A stretch of 64,000 nt of DNA from an uncultured Myxococcales bacterium (GCA_937980205.1 CALJKW010000055.1:817731-881730), one strand, 5' to 3'; shown: positions 15,336-23,716, counted from the stretch's first letter. Translations and numbers: made by a program. The notes: generated by a model not told the origin, from the letters alone.

Positions 15336-16849
15336 TCGGTCGCCTGTCCCGGGCACTTCTTGAGCGTGTACTGGTAGTACCCGATCTCGTCGCGCCAGAA
15401 CTCGCCCTGGAACTTCCAGTAGTTCCAGTTCTCGGCGGGCATCTGCGGCCGGTAGAGGGCCTGCTTGCGCAGCGCGGCCTTCTGATCGACGCCGGCCTCG
15501 GCGAGCTCTTTTTCGGCCTTCGACGTCTCGAAGCGAATGATCTCGGCCGTGTCGGCGAAGCCCTTGATCGACTTGTACGCGTTCACGAGGCCGATGCGCG
15601 CGAGGCGGCCGGCGACGACCTCGTAGCCGCCGCGGATGCCGTCGAGCTGGGTGATGACGTCGTTCGAGAGGCGGGCCGCGCGCCAGGCCGAGTTCTCTTC
15701 GAGCTGCTTCTTCTCGACCTCGATCTGCTTGAGCAGCGAGAAGACGCCGAGCATGCGCTCGTTGGAGCGCACGTTGTTGAGCACCGCGAGCGGCACCTTG
15801 TCGGTGTCCCTCGCGTCGATGAGCTTGAAGTACTCGATCGGATCGCGCTGCTCGGTGCCCTCGACCAGCGGCTTCAGCTTCTCGGACATCGGCAGGTAGA
15901 TCTCGTCGAACGCGGCGAGCGCGGACTTCGACTCTTCGTAGAGGCAGCTGAAGTAGTAGATGGTCGCCTTGAGAATCCACGACTCGGGCTGGAAGGCGCC
16001 CGCGAACTGGGGAGCGTGCAGCGCCTGCAGCGAGCCGAGGCCGCCGCCGAGGTCGTCGTTCTGGAAGCGGGCGAAGCCGTTCTCGAACAGCGCCTGGTCC
16101 CAGTACTTCGAGAAGCGCGGGATCTGATCGTACGCCTCGACCGACTTGTCGTAGCGGCCGAGGCCGTAGTGCACGCGCCCCAGGCCCAGCAGCGCGAGCT
16201 GCTTGGTGAGCTTGTCGTCCTTCTGGTTCGGCAGCTTCGAGTCGATGACGGTGGTGAACGCCTTGATCGCGTCGTCGAAGCGCGTCGCCTCGCCGGGGTA
16301 GCGCGGGTCGGCGTAGATGGTGCCGAGCAGGTACTGCGCCTTCAGGTAGACCGTGGTGTCCTGCGGCACGGCGAGCGCGAAGTCGCGGCCTTCGTCGAGC
16401 TTCGCGCTGCGGTAGTCGAGCGTCGCGATGAGGTAGTTCACGCGCGCGAGCACCTCGGACGGCAGCGTCGCCCAGGCGTCGGCGTCGTAGTACTTATTGA
16501 GCTCGCTGGGGATCATGTACATGTCGTCGAGCTGGTCCTGGATGTTGACCAGGCCCTCGACGGCCTTGAGGTGGAAGGGGTGCGCCTTCCCTGCCCTCAG
16601 GATCTGATCGAAGTACACGAACGCGCTGACCGGCATGCCGCGCTTCTGGAACGAGGCGGCCAGGTAGTACTGGCTCTTGTTCTGAAGGTCGGGGTCCGTC
16701 GACGAGTTGTTGACCTCGTAGAACAGCTGGGCCGAGTCGTCGTAGTTGCCCGCGTTGAAGGCCGAGAGCGCGCGGTTGTAGACGCCGAGGTCCTGCGCGC
16801 TCGCCGAGACCGCCGCGAAGACTGCGATGAAGAGGATTGAGCGGTTCAT
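15332..16849 (-). CDS. gltC: Periplasmic TPR protein GltC-like
   Basis: The 505-residue protein has a signal peptide (MNRSILFIAVFAAVSASAQ) and an N-terminal tetratricopeptide region (YNRALSAFNAGNYDDSAQLF, YYLAASFQKRGMPVSAFVYF, LGLGRVHYGLGRYDKSVEAY). A longer helical C-terminus contains a predicted coiled-coil stretch around LLKQIEVEKKQLEEN. It lies between the barrel gene gltB (6 bp upstream) and the PilP-like gene, where GltC is found in glt clusters. In the known machine GltC is the periplasmic partner of the outer-membrane barrels. The specific name depends on synteny more than on a diagnostic motif. Confidence 0.65.
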   Translation of the reverse strand: MNRSILFIAVFAAVSASAQDLGVYNRALSAFNAGNYDDSAQLFYEVNNSSTDPDLQNKSQYYLAASFQKRGMPVSAFVYFDQILRAGKAHPFHLKAVEGLVNIQDQLDDMYMIPSELNKYYDADAWATLPSEVLARVNYLIATLDYRSAKLDEGRDFALAVPQDTTVYLKAQYLLGTIYADPRYPGEATRFDDAIKAFTTVIDSKLPNQKDDKLTKQLALLGLGRVHYGLGRYDKSVEAYDQIPRFSKYWDQALFENGFARFQNDDLGGGLGSLQALHAPQFAGAFQPESWILKATIYYFSCLYEESKSALAAFDEIYLPMSEKLKPLVEGTEQRDPIEYFKLIDARDTDKVPLAVLNNVRSNERMLGVFSLLKQIEVEKKQLEENSAWRAARLSNDVITQLDGIRGGYEVVAGRLARIGLVNAYKSIKGFADTAEIIRFETSKAEKELAEAGVDQKAALRKQALYRPQMPAENWNYWKFQGEFWRDEIGYYQYTLKKCPGQATE

Positions 16850-16855
16850 GGCTTT

Positions 16856-17914
16856 TTAGAACGTGAACGAGAGGCCGAGGTAGAGGCCCAGGTTGTTGAG
16901 CACGTCGGAGGACGGGTTCTTCACGAGCGCGTACGCGAGCGGAACGTCGTCGCTGCGCTTGCGGTCGTTCGACGGGTCGCCGTCACCGTCCGAGTCGTCG
17001 AGCCCGTTGAACCGGTCAACGTTGCAGCCCGCGCCGACATTCGCGGTGGTGACCATCTGGCCGGCGCGGAGCGCGGCGTCCATCGCGCGCAGATCGTTGT
17101 TGTTGCAGCCGTTCACGTTGTCGACGCGCGCCGCGTAGACGAGGTCGCGCAGCTCGAGGCGCAGCGTCAGCCACTTCATGAACTGCACGCGGAAGCCGCC
17201 GCCGATCTCGGCCATGAAGCGCCAGCCGGTCTCACCGAAGGTGGCCGGGCCCGCGTCGTTCGCGGGCTTGAGCTGGTGACGCGTCATGCCGGCGCCGGCG
17301 CCGGCGGTCAGCACGACCGCGAAGTGAATGAGGTACGAGTCGTAGAAGACGAACTTGCCGTAGAGCGGAGTGACCTCGACGCCGCCGATCGCTCCGCCGA
17401 CGAGGAGCAGCGAGGTCGCGGCCTGCGCCTCGGCGCGGACCTTCTCGATGAGCTCGGCGTTGAAGTCGGACTCGCGCGCGATGTAGTTCCACTGGCCCAT
17501 CGCCGTCAGCGCGAAGTTCTCCTGCAGGTGCCAGGTGAAGCCGAGCGCCGCGCCGATGTGGTTGGTGAACTTGCCGTTCACCTGGGCGACGAAGGGGTAG
17601 AGCGTGACCTCGCGCGCCCACTTGTCGCTGAACTCCTTCTGCTCGACGATGTGGACGGCGACGTTCGGGTTGTAGAGCGGCGCGCCGGCGACGAGCTTCT
17701 GCTGCTGGTCCGAGGTCGTGGGGCCGGTGTTCACGGCGCCCTCGGCAGGCGGCGGCGCGTCGGCCTTCGGCGCGTCGGTCTTGGCCGGCTTCGGCGGCTC
17801 GTCTTCGTCGTCATCGGAAGCCGCCGCGGGAGTCGGGTTCGCAGGCTTCGCGGGCTCGGCAGCGAACGCCGTCGCGGCGAGCAGGGTCAGCAGGACGAGG
17901 AGTGCGTTTCTCAT
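16856..17914 (-). CDS. gltB: Outer-membrane beta-barrel gliding protein GltB-like
   Basis: The 352-residue protein has a signal peptide (MRNALLVLLTLLAATAFAA), an Ala/Pro/Asp-rich disordered stretch (~20-70) and then a region of alternating amphipathic strands with a terminal phenylalanine (LYLGLSFTF), the outer-membrane barrel signature. Segments such as VTLYPFVAQVNGKFTNHIGA and PLYGKFVFYDSYLIHFAVVL resemble the barrel of the neighbouring protein (PLYGKIGGLLQDVL...), suggesting an ancient tandem duplication. In Myxococcus GltA and GltB form the outer-membrane part of the gliding complex. Spacing is 6 bp to gltC and 17 bp from gltA, so it is operonic. Confidence 0.7.
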   Translation of the reverse strand: MRNALLVLLTLLAATAFAAEPAKPANPTPAAASDDDEDEPPKPAKTDAPKADAPPPAEGAVNTGPTTSDQQQKLVAGAPLYNPNVAVHIVEQKEFSDKWAREVTLYPFVAQVNGKFTNHIGAALGFTWHLQENFALTAMGQWNYIARESDFNAELIEKVRAEAQAATSLLLVGGAIGGVEVTPLYGKFVFYDSYLIHFAVVLTAGAGAGMTRHQLKPANDAGPATFGETGWRFMAEIGGGFRVQFMKWLTLRLELRDLVYAARVDNVNGCNNNDLRAMDAALRAGQMVTTANVGAGCNVDRFNGLDDSDGDGDPSNDRKRSDDVPLAYALVKNPSSDVLNNLGLYLGLSFTF

Positions 17915-17931
17915 GGGTGCTTTCTTTCCCC

Positions 17932-18720
17932 TCAGAACATGAACGAGTAGCCGACCTGGACCTGGACCAGGTTCGTGATGCCGCCGACCTCGGTGCCGTT
18001 GCCGGTCGGGTTGTCAGGGTTCGTGGCCGCGATGTTCCGATTCACGCCGACGTAGTACGAGTCGAGGTAGCTGAAGTCGCGGATCTCGACGCGCAGCGAG
18101 TGGTGGTTGCCGACCACCGGGAGGAACAGCCTCCAGCCGAGCGCGGCCGTCACGATCGGGCCGACGGTCGCCTGCTTGTAGTAGTCCTCGCACGAGCTGC
18201 CGACCTTCCGGTTGCAGATCACGACGGACTGGCGCTGGAAGTAGCCGGCGCCGCCGCCGAGCGAGACGTAGAGCTGGAAGTGGATCGGGTTGCCGAAGAG
18301 GACGTCCTGCAGCAGGCCGCCGATCTTCCCGTAGAGCGGCTGCCAGCGAAGGCCGACGACGCCGTGGGCGACCATCTCCCAGAGGTTCGTCATGTCGTCG
18401 GCCGTCATGGTGTTCGTCCCCACGAACTGATCGGCGACGTCGCCCGCCAGGCTGGTGTGCCGCGAGTACGAGCCGCCCGCGAGCAGCTCGACCGCGAACG
18501 TCTCGACGAAGTTGTACGAGACGTTGAGGTTGCCGGTGTAGTGCTCGGTCAGCTGCGTGAGCACCGCGAACCCGAAGTTCGCGCCGATCTCGAAGCGGCC
18601 CGCAGTCGTGAAGAGCTTGTTGCGCACGGCGACCTTCTCGACGAGCGCGCCTTCTTCGGCTTCGGCGGCTGCCGCCGGCAGTGCAGACAGAGCGAGGACC
18701 AGGACCAGGGCGCGTTTCAT
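17932..18720 (-). CDS. gltA: Outer-membrane beta-barrel gliding protein GltA-like
   Basis: From the ATG at 18720 the product is 262 residues with a signal peptide (MKRALVLVLALSALPAAAA). About ten alternating-hydrophobicity strands follow, ending in QVQVGYSFMF, a standard outer-membrane barrel terminus. Shared blocks with the downstream protein (NLNVSYNFVETFAVELLAGG, QPLYGKIGG, HSLRVEIRDF against LTLRLELRDL) show the two barrels are paralogues. Longer in-frame starts are rejected because they have no signal peptide and overlap the CglB gene. It lies 11 bp after cglB, consistent with one transcription unit that begins with the adhesin and its probable outer-membrane partners. Confidence 0.7.
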   Translation of the reverse strand: MKRALVLVLALSALPAAAAEAEEGALVEKVAVRNKLFTTAGRFEIGANFGFAVLTQLTEHYTGNLNVSYNFVETFAVELLAGGSYSRHTSLAGDVADQFVGTNTMTADDMTNLWEMVAHGVVGLRWQPLYGKIGGLLQDVLFGNPIHFQLYVSLGGGAGYFQRQSVVICNRKVGSSCEDYYKQATVGPIVTAALGWRLFLPVVGNHHSLRVEIRDFSYLDSYYVGVNRNIAATNPDNPTGNGTEVGGITNLVQVQVGYSFMF

Positions 18721-18731
18721 TCTTCGTTCCT

Positions 18732-20204
18732 TTACGGGCACGTCGACTGGAAATCGGGTTTGACGTCGTAACAGATCTCGACCGTCGCCAAAGACTCTGG
18801 AACGGCGGTGCCGTCGAAGCGGATGACGTTGCGCGAGACGTTGCCGTCGCACTTCACGTACTGCGCTCCGTTCGGAGTGGCGGTGAGCCGCACGTCGAGC
18901 TTCTCGGCGCACCGCTGGTTGCGGCACTTCTCACCCATCGGGCAGTTGCCGTCGACCATGCACGTCGGCGCGTTCGCGGCGGACTGGTAGACCTCGAAGC
19001 CGCTGGCGACGCCCATGACGTTCTGCACGTCGGGGCCGCGCGACAGGCGGAACTCCTTGCGCAGGCCGCTGGCGGCGTAGCCGAGCGCCGAGAGCGCGGA
19101 GCTGAAGTCGCTCTGGCAGATGTCGACGCCGACGCCGCCGGTGGCGTTCGCGACCTGCAGGTAGCGGCCGCCGTAGTAGGCGACCTCGATGCCGCTGTCG
19201 GGCAGACCGGCGTTGAAGCCCGACTTGGTGCAGGTGCCGCCGGCCGACCGGCAGCAGCCGACGTGCGGCACGTTGTCGAGGAACTGCGAGGGCACCCCGG
19301 CGTCGGGGTCGTCGTCCATCGCGACGATCGCGGCGGCGGTGACGAGATCGCCGTTGCCGTAGCCCTTGTAGGTCTCGAGGAAGCGCGTGAAGTACTGCGT
19401 GCTGCCCCAGTTGCCGGCGCCGGCGAGCGAGTTGTCGTTCGCGCAGCGGCAGCCGGGGTCGGCGGTGCAGACCGGCTGGCGCGTGAGCGGCTGGCACGAC
19501 GAGTCGTCTTCATCGGACACGAAGACGACGTAGAGCGCGGCGTCGTTGCGGATGAACTTCTCCGTGGCGCCGGAGATGTTCACCGGGTTCGTGAGCGCGA
19601 GGTAGGCGGCGTAGAGGCCGCGCTCCTGCGCGGAGCCGTTGGTGCCGACGCGGCCGAGCTGATCGAACGCGGCGACGGCGCTCGAGGTGCCGGCGTCTCC
19701 CGCGGTCGCCTGCGTGTTGCAGATCACTCCGCCGGTCATGAGCGGAGTGCACGCGATGTAGTTGCCGGTGAAGCCGCCGAGCGTCCAGGTGCGGAGCTCT
19801 CCGCGGGTGAGCGGATCGTCGGTGTCGGTGGAGATGACCGCAATGTGGAAGTCGATCGGCGGGTTCGCGTTGACGAGCTGATCGACGAAGGTGTTGAAGT
19901 TGGCCGCGAGCCGCGCCTGCTTCGGAGCCATCGAGCCCGAGCTGTCGACGACCCAGAGGATGTCGACCTTGCGGACGGAGAGCTGGCGGTAGCTGTCGCA
20001 CTGCCTGGGCACGTTGATCTCGAAGTCGTCGGTGTAGCCGCCGTCGTCGATGAGGATCGCCGGAGTCTTGGTGTCGACGCCCGGCGTGCCCGGCACCACC
20101 GTGTACGGCTCGAAGACGCGGCGCGTACGCGTGCGGTCTTCGCAGGCGGTGGTCGTCAATGTGACGGCACAGATCGCGAGAGCGATGACGAGACAGGGGC
20201 GCAT
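18732..20204 (-). CDS. cglB: CglB-like adhesin: lipoprotein with von Willebrand A domain
   Basis: The 490-residue product starts with a lipoprotein signal (RPCLVIALAICAVTLTTTAC), then a short linker and a VWA fold. The metal-ion-dependent adhesion site is complete at its first element, DILWVVDSSGSMAP (Asp87). There are many cysteines (about 17), including ICNTQAT, CQPLTRQPVCTADPGCRCAN and GCCRSAGGTC, as expected for a disulfide-rich extracellular adhesin. CglB of Myxococcus is the VWA-type outer-membrane lipoprotein that ties the Glt machine to the substratum. The ATG at 20204 gives the best signal peptide; a GTG at 20228 is the alternative. Here it is the first gene of the glt operon. Confidence 0.75.
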   Translation of the reverse strand: MRPCLVIALAICAVTLTTTACEDRTRTRRVFEPYTVVPGTPGVDTKTPAILIDDGGYTDDFEINVPRQCDSYRQLSVRKVDILWVVDSSGSMAPKQARLAANFNTFVDQLVNANPPIDFHIAVISTDTDDPLTRGELRTWTLGGFTGNYIACTPLMTGGVICNTQATAGDAGTSSAVAAFDQLGRVGTNGSAQERGLYAAYLALTNPVNISGATEKFIRNDAALYVVFVSDEDDSSCQPLTRQPVCTADPGCRCANDNSLAGAGNWGSTQYFTRFLETYKGYGNGDLVTAAAIVAMDDDPDAGVPSQFLDNVPHVGCCRSAGGTCTKSGFNAGLPDSGIEVAYYGGRYLQVANATGGVGVDICQSDFSSALSALGYAASGLRKEFRLSRGPDVQNVMGVASGFEVYQSAANAPTCMVDGNCPMGEKCRNQRCAEKLDVRLTATPNGAQYVKCDGNVSRNVIRFDGTAVPESLATVEICYDVKPDFQSTCP

Positions 20205-20317
20205 CCTGAAGGCGCGGGTAGCTAGCACAGGCCCGAGATTTCAGGGAAACCGTTTGAAGAGGCCGGCCGCCGGGGGCTTCCCTGCCCGCCTTGAGTGTCG
20301 CGGGAGGGGGGTTCCCG

Positions 20318-20425
20318 TCAGAAGGCGACGCCGAGGCCGGCGTGCAGCTGAACGCTGGTCAAGAGCTGCCCCGACGCAGAGCGCATCACCGCATTCGGTG
20401 GCGAGCCGCGTGGCGACGAGGAGGA
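20318..20425 (-). pseudogene. Remnant of an outer-membrane barrel C-terminus
   Basis: Directly after the PIN-gene stop, and in the same reading frame, about 35 codons run to a TGA at 20318. The last residues read LLTSVQLHAGLGVAF, a typical final transmembrane strand with terminal phenylalanine. No barrel body precedes it; the PIN/HTH pair lies there instead. This looks like the stub of a barrel gene that was replaced or cut, possibly another gliding barrel such as gltH. An ATG at 20386 could start a 22-residue peptide, but this is less likely. The assignment is by pattern only. Confidence 0.35.
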
Positions 20426-20833
20426 TCACCTGGGCAGCCCGAAGACCTCGAAGGTGTTCCGTTCCCGGAAATGCCTGTCGAAGGTGAAGGCGCCCTTTGC
20501 CGCGCGGTGTTCGATCATCGCGAACGAGATCGCATCGCAGAGGCTCCAGTCCTTGTCCGAGTGCTCGAGAAGCAACTGCCGACCGACCTGCTCCTCGTCC
20601 TCAGTGGCACGCACGACGAGCTGCCGCATCTGCGCGAGCCATTGGCGAGCCGCCGCGCGGCCCAGACGCATGACGAGAAGCCCGTGCGCTTCGGTCTCGA
20701 TGTAGTTCGTGATGAACGGCACCGTCTTGCGCAGAGGCCCCTTCATGGTCTTCACCGCGGTGTGGTGCCACCGCTCGCTGGCGTCGAGGACCGCGAGTAT
20801 CGCGCTGCTGTCCCAGAGGACGGAGTTCCTCAT
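20426..20833 (-). CDS. PIN-domain protein (VapC-like ribonuclease toxin)
   Basis: The 135-residue protein has the layout of PIN nucleases: an N-terminal acidic residue in VLWDSSAILAVLD, a second acidic centre around NYIETEAHGLL, then DKDWSLCDAISFAMIE and FTFDRHF, which supply the remaining metal-binding aspartates. VapC toxins cut RNA and are neutralised by a co-encoded antitoxin. Its ATG overlaps the stop of the upstream HTH gene (ATGA at 20830-20833), the usual antitoxin-first arrangement. Length is typical. RNase activity is inferred, and a housekeeping PIN nuclease cannot be ruled out. Confidence 0.82.
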   Translation of the reverse strand: MRNSVLWDSSAILAVLDASERWHHTAVKTMKGPLRKTVPFITNYIETEAHGLLVMRLGRAAARQWLAQMRQLVVRATEDEEQVGRQLLLEHSDKDWSLCDAISFAMIEHRAAKGAFTFDRHFRERNTFEVFGLPR

Positions 20834-21156
20834 CGACGCCGCGCTCCGGCCTCTTCCGCGAGGTAGGAGTGCTTGTCCGAAGCGCCCGGGCCTGCGCCCC
20901 CGCTCTTGAAGGCCCCGACGAGCTTCCAGATGGGGTGATTTTCATCGAGGGGCCTGCCTACGGCCGGCTGTGCCAGCGCATCCGCGGGGATGAGCCGTTT
21001 TCGCCCCCGCTTCACGCTCGGCAATTCGTTCGCCCGAAGTCGCCGCCATACCGTCGAGAGCGACACCCCGCTCGCCTTCGCGAACGCTTGGGGCGTCAGC
21101 AGAGCATCACCGGCCTCGGCGACCTTCGGCAGGGACAATGGTCGCTTCTGGTACAC
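20830..21156 (-). CDS. Helix-turn-helix antitoxin-like DNA-binding protein
   Basis: The 108-residue product contains an excisionase/MerR-like helix-turn-helix (TPQAFAKASGVSLSTVWRRL, followed by SVKRGRKRLIPADAL) and a flexible C-terminal part that would bind the PIN protein. The GTG at 21156 is the only plausible start, since no internal ATG precedes the HTH. Three GTGTCA copies lie 10-35 bp upstream and may be its operator. The gene overlaps the PIN toxin by four bases. It is an unusual antitoxin family, not AbrB, Phd or RHH, so the toxin-antitoxin call rests mainly on gene order and overlap. Confidence 0.7.
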   Translation of the reverse strand: MYQKRPLSLPKVAEAGDALLTPQAFAKASGVSLSTVWRRLRANELPSVKRGRKRLIPADALAQPAVGRPLDENHPIWKLVGAFKSGGAGPGASDKHSYLAEEAGARRR

Positions 21157-21165
21157 GCCGGCACC

Positions 21166-21191
21166 GTGTCACTCGGCGTGTCACAGTGTCA
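21166..21191. promoter_or_regulatory. Triple GTGTCA repeat upstream of the antitoxin-like gene
   Basis: GTGTCA occurs at 21166-21171, 21178-21183 and 21186-21191. On the minus strand a perfect TTGACA box (21192-21187) overlaps the third copy, but no good -10 follows. The cluster is a candidate autoregulatory operator of the HTH/PIN pair. Confidence 0.4.
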
Positions 21192-21215
21192 AATGCCCGC
21201 CGACCCTGACAGGCG

Positions 21216-23039
21216 CTACTGCAGCTCGGGCGGCAGGCACACCGTCGCCGACTTCCCGTCGACGGTGTTCAGCATCTCGCACACCCAGCCATCGGGGCAG
21301 TCGGTGACCGGATCCGTGCACGAGCTGGTGCAGACCGGGCCCGATTCCTTGCGAATGCAGTAGCCGCTCGCGCACGCCGCGGGGCCGAACGAGCAGTCGG
21401 CGCCGATGCTGCCGCCGCCGTTCGGGAAGCACACGTCGACCTCGCCGCTCATGTTCGGCATCGCCGCCTTGCGGCAGGTGAAGTCCGTCGGGCACGCGGC
21501 GCCGTTCGCGCACGTCACGGTGCAGACCTGCGAGGTGCCCAGGTCGAGGCACGTGCCGGTCTGGCACGGAGGCCGGCCCGGCGTGCAGTCGTCTCCGAAC
21601 AGGCCGCCGAGCGGAGCGCAGACGCCCTGCCCGCTCACCGGGCGATCTCCGTTCCGCTTCGACGCCGAGCAGTCGTAGCCGGTGGCGCTCGCCTCGCAGC
21701 ACTGGTACCGCGTGTCCGAGCAGTCGGCATCGCGCTGGCACGGCAGCGAGCACAGCGAGGTGCTCCCCGCGACGAGGCAGACGCCGTTGATGCAGTCCTG
21801 AGCGCCGTTCGTGCTGCAGTCGTCGCCCAGGCGGCCGAGGCCGACCGCACACGAGCCGCGCTGCGGCATGCACATCTTCTTCATCGAGCCGTCGGTGTCC
21901 TCGACGTCGCGGCAGAGGAAGCCGACTCCGAAGCTCTGCACGCAGGCCGCGTCGTCGGCGCACGGCGTGGTGCAGAACGCCTCGCCGCGGTACGGGCACG
22001 AGGGGCAGTTGTTGACGATGCAGCGGTTCTCCGGGTGCGCGCCGCGGCGGCAGTCGTCGGTCGTCGAGCACGGCGTGCACATGCGGCCGTCGGTCGCGGC
22101 GGTGCACTTGTTGTTCACGCAGCGGCGGCCGAGACCGCACTGACGGCTCTCGTCGGCCTCGGTCGTCGCGTCACAGTAGCCGACGCACGTGTTCGAGTTC
22201 GGCACGCACTGGAACGGCCCCTTCACGTTCGGGTCGTCGCTCTGACCGATGTTCGTGCACGAGAAGCCGGTCGGGCAGTCGGGGTTCTCGGCCGAGACGA
22301 GCTTTTCCGGCTCGCACATCGTGCCGGCCGGGCACACGTTCTTCTTCGGGTTGCAGTCGCGGCCGCAGAACTGCTCGCCGCTCACGACGTTGCGGACGCA
22401 GACGTCGAACGGGCCGCCGCACTCGGAGTCTCCGCGGCACGAGGCGCACAGCGGCTTGCCCGCGTTGCACGACATGTTGATGGGAGCGCACTGGCGCGTG
22501 GTCGTCGACGCGCCCGGCGTCGTCGGCAGCGAGGTGCAGGTGAAGCCCAGCGGGCAGGCGTCGTTCGCGCCGCACGCTACGGTGCAGAACTGCTCGCGCG
22601 ACGACAGCGCCTCGAAGCACAGGCCGCCGCTGGGGCACTGCAGGTTGTCCTGGCACGGAGAGCACAGGCCGCGGCTCACCTTGATGTAGCAGTGGCCCGT
22701 CTCGGTGTTGCAGGTGTGACCCGAGGGACAGTCTGCGTCGACCTCGCAGCCGTCGAGGCGCTTGCAGATGCGGCCGTAGCGGCCGGCGCCCTGGCAGAGG
22801 AACCCGTCGCTGCAGTCGGAGTCCTCCATGCAGTTGACGGAGCAGAAGCCCGAGACGTTGTCGAGCGAGACGCAGAGATCGCTCGCGCAGAGCGCGAGGC
22901 CGTTCTCGGACGTCGCCGCGGGGTTGCACGGCTCGCCCAGGGGAATGGTCTGCGATCGCGTGCCTCCGCACGCACCGAGAACCAGCGTGCCACCGCACGC
23001 GATCAGCAGACACCTCAGGGCGAGCGCGGCGCAGCGCAC
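21216..23039 (-). CDS. Very Cys-rich secreted lipoprotein
   Basis: The 607-residue protein begins with a hydrophobic signal with possible lipoboxes (LIAC, LGAC). Repeated Cys-rich units of the general form C..D.DC..G..C follow (for example CMEDSDCSDGFLCQ, CEVDADCPSGHTCN, CGANDACPLGFTC, CQRDADCSDTRYQCC). There are dozens of cysteines spaced like the disulfide-knot repeats found in many myxobacterial surface lipoproteins. It is unlikely to be an enzyme; surface adhesion or protection is a guess. The GTG at 23039 is chosen because it gives the signal peptide and lies 14 bp after rplC. It may be co-transcribed with rplC, which is odd. Confidence 0.8.
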   Translation of the reverse strand: MRCAALALRCLLIACGGTLVLGACGGTRSQTIPLGEPCNPAATSENGLALCASDLCVSLDNVSGFCSVNCMEDSDCSDGFLCQGAGRYGRICKRLDGCEVDADCPSGHTCNTETGHCYIKVSRGLCSPCQDNLQCPSGGLCFEALSSREQFCTVACGANDACPLGFTCTSLPTTPGASTTTRQCAPINMSCNAGKPLCASCRGDSECGGPFDVCVRNVVSGEQFCGRDCNPKKNVCPAGTMCEPEKLVSAENPDCPTGFSCTNIGQSDDPNVKGPFQCVPNSNTCVGYCDATTEADESRQCGLGRRCVNNKCTAATDGRMCTPCSTTDDCRRGAHPENRCIVNNCPSCPYRGEAFCTTPCADDAACVQSFGVGFLCRDVEDTDGSMKKMCMPQRGSCAVGLGRLGDDCSTNGAQDCINGVCLVAGSTSLCSLPCQRDADCSDTRYQCCEASATGYDCSASKRNGDRPVSGQGVCAPLGGLFGDDCTPGRPPCQTGTCLDLGTSQVCTVTCANGAACPTDFTCRKAAMPNMSGEVDVCFPNGGGSIGADCSFGPAACASGYCIRKESGPVCTSSCTDPVTDCPDGWVCEMLNTVDGKSATVCLPPELQ

Positions 23040-23053
23040 GTTCGTTCGGACGC

Positions 23054-23716
23054 TTACTTCTTCTTGTTCGCGGCCCGCATCGCGACCTTGATCGACGGCT
23101 TCACGATCACGATGCCGTCGTTGTGGCCGGCGATGCCGCCCTTGACCAGCAGGAGGCCCTTGTCCGTCAGCACGTCGACGACGGTGAGGTTCTGCGTGGT
23201 GATGTTCTCGACGCCGTAGTGACCGGGCATCTTCTTGTTCGGGTACACGCGACCGGGCGTCTTGCGCTGGCCGACGGCGCCGGGGTGCTTGCGGTACTCG
23301 TGCGTACCGTGCGTCTGGCCGAAGCCGCGGAACTTCCAGCGCTTCACGACGCCCTGCGTGCCGCGGCCCTTGGTGACGCCGCTGACGTCGACGAGCTCGC
23401 CCTTCTTGAACATGTCCGGCTTCACCGCATCGCCGACCTTGTAGCCGCCGAGCTCGTCCGCCGAGACGCGGAACTCCTTGACGAACTTGCGGGGCTGCGA
23501 GCCCGACTTCTTCACGTGGCCCGCCTCGGGCTTGTTGAGGCGCTTCTCCTTCGCCTCGCCGAAGCCGAGCTGCACGGCGGTGTACTTGTCCTTCTCCTGC
23601 GTGCGCGTGCCGACGACGACGCACGAGGTGGTGTCGATGATCGTGACCGGAACCATGTTCCCGTCCGCGTCGAACACCTGGGTCATTCCGACCTTCTTGC
23701 CGATGAGGCCCTTCAT
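23054..23716 (-). CDS. rplC: 50S ribosomal protein L3
   Basis: The 220-residue protein is a clear bacterial L3: it starts MKGLIGKKVGMTQVF, has VTGRG-equivalent VSGVTKGRGTQGVVKRWKF, then GFGQTHGTHEYRKHPGAVGQ and the GHYGVENITTQNL block with a Lys-rich end. A strong Shine-Dalgarno (GAAGGAG) precedes the ATG at 23716. L3 is an early assembly protein of the 50S subunit and is normally the second gene of the S10 operon, next to rpsJ and rplD. Here neither neighbour is ribosomal, so this is a relocated or second copy. No residue loss suggesting decay is seen. Confidence 0.96.
   Translation of the reverse strand: MKGLIGKKVGMTQVFDADGNMVPVTIIDTTSCVVVGTRTQEKDKYTAVQLGFGEAKEKRLNKPEAGHVKKSGSQPRKFVKEFRVSADELGGYKVGDAVKPDMFKKGELVDVSGVTKGRGTQGVVKRWKFRGFGQTHGTHEYRKHPGAVGQRKTPGRVYPNKKMPGHYGVENITTQNLTVVDVLTDKGLLLVKGGIAGHNDGIVIVKPSIKVAMRAANKKK

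Noticed and set aside
20426..21156. Prophage or integrative element at the PIN/HTH pair
   Set aside because: No integrase, attachment-site duplication or phage gene surrounds the two small genes.
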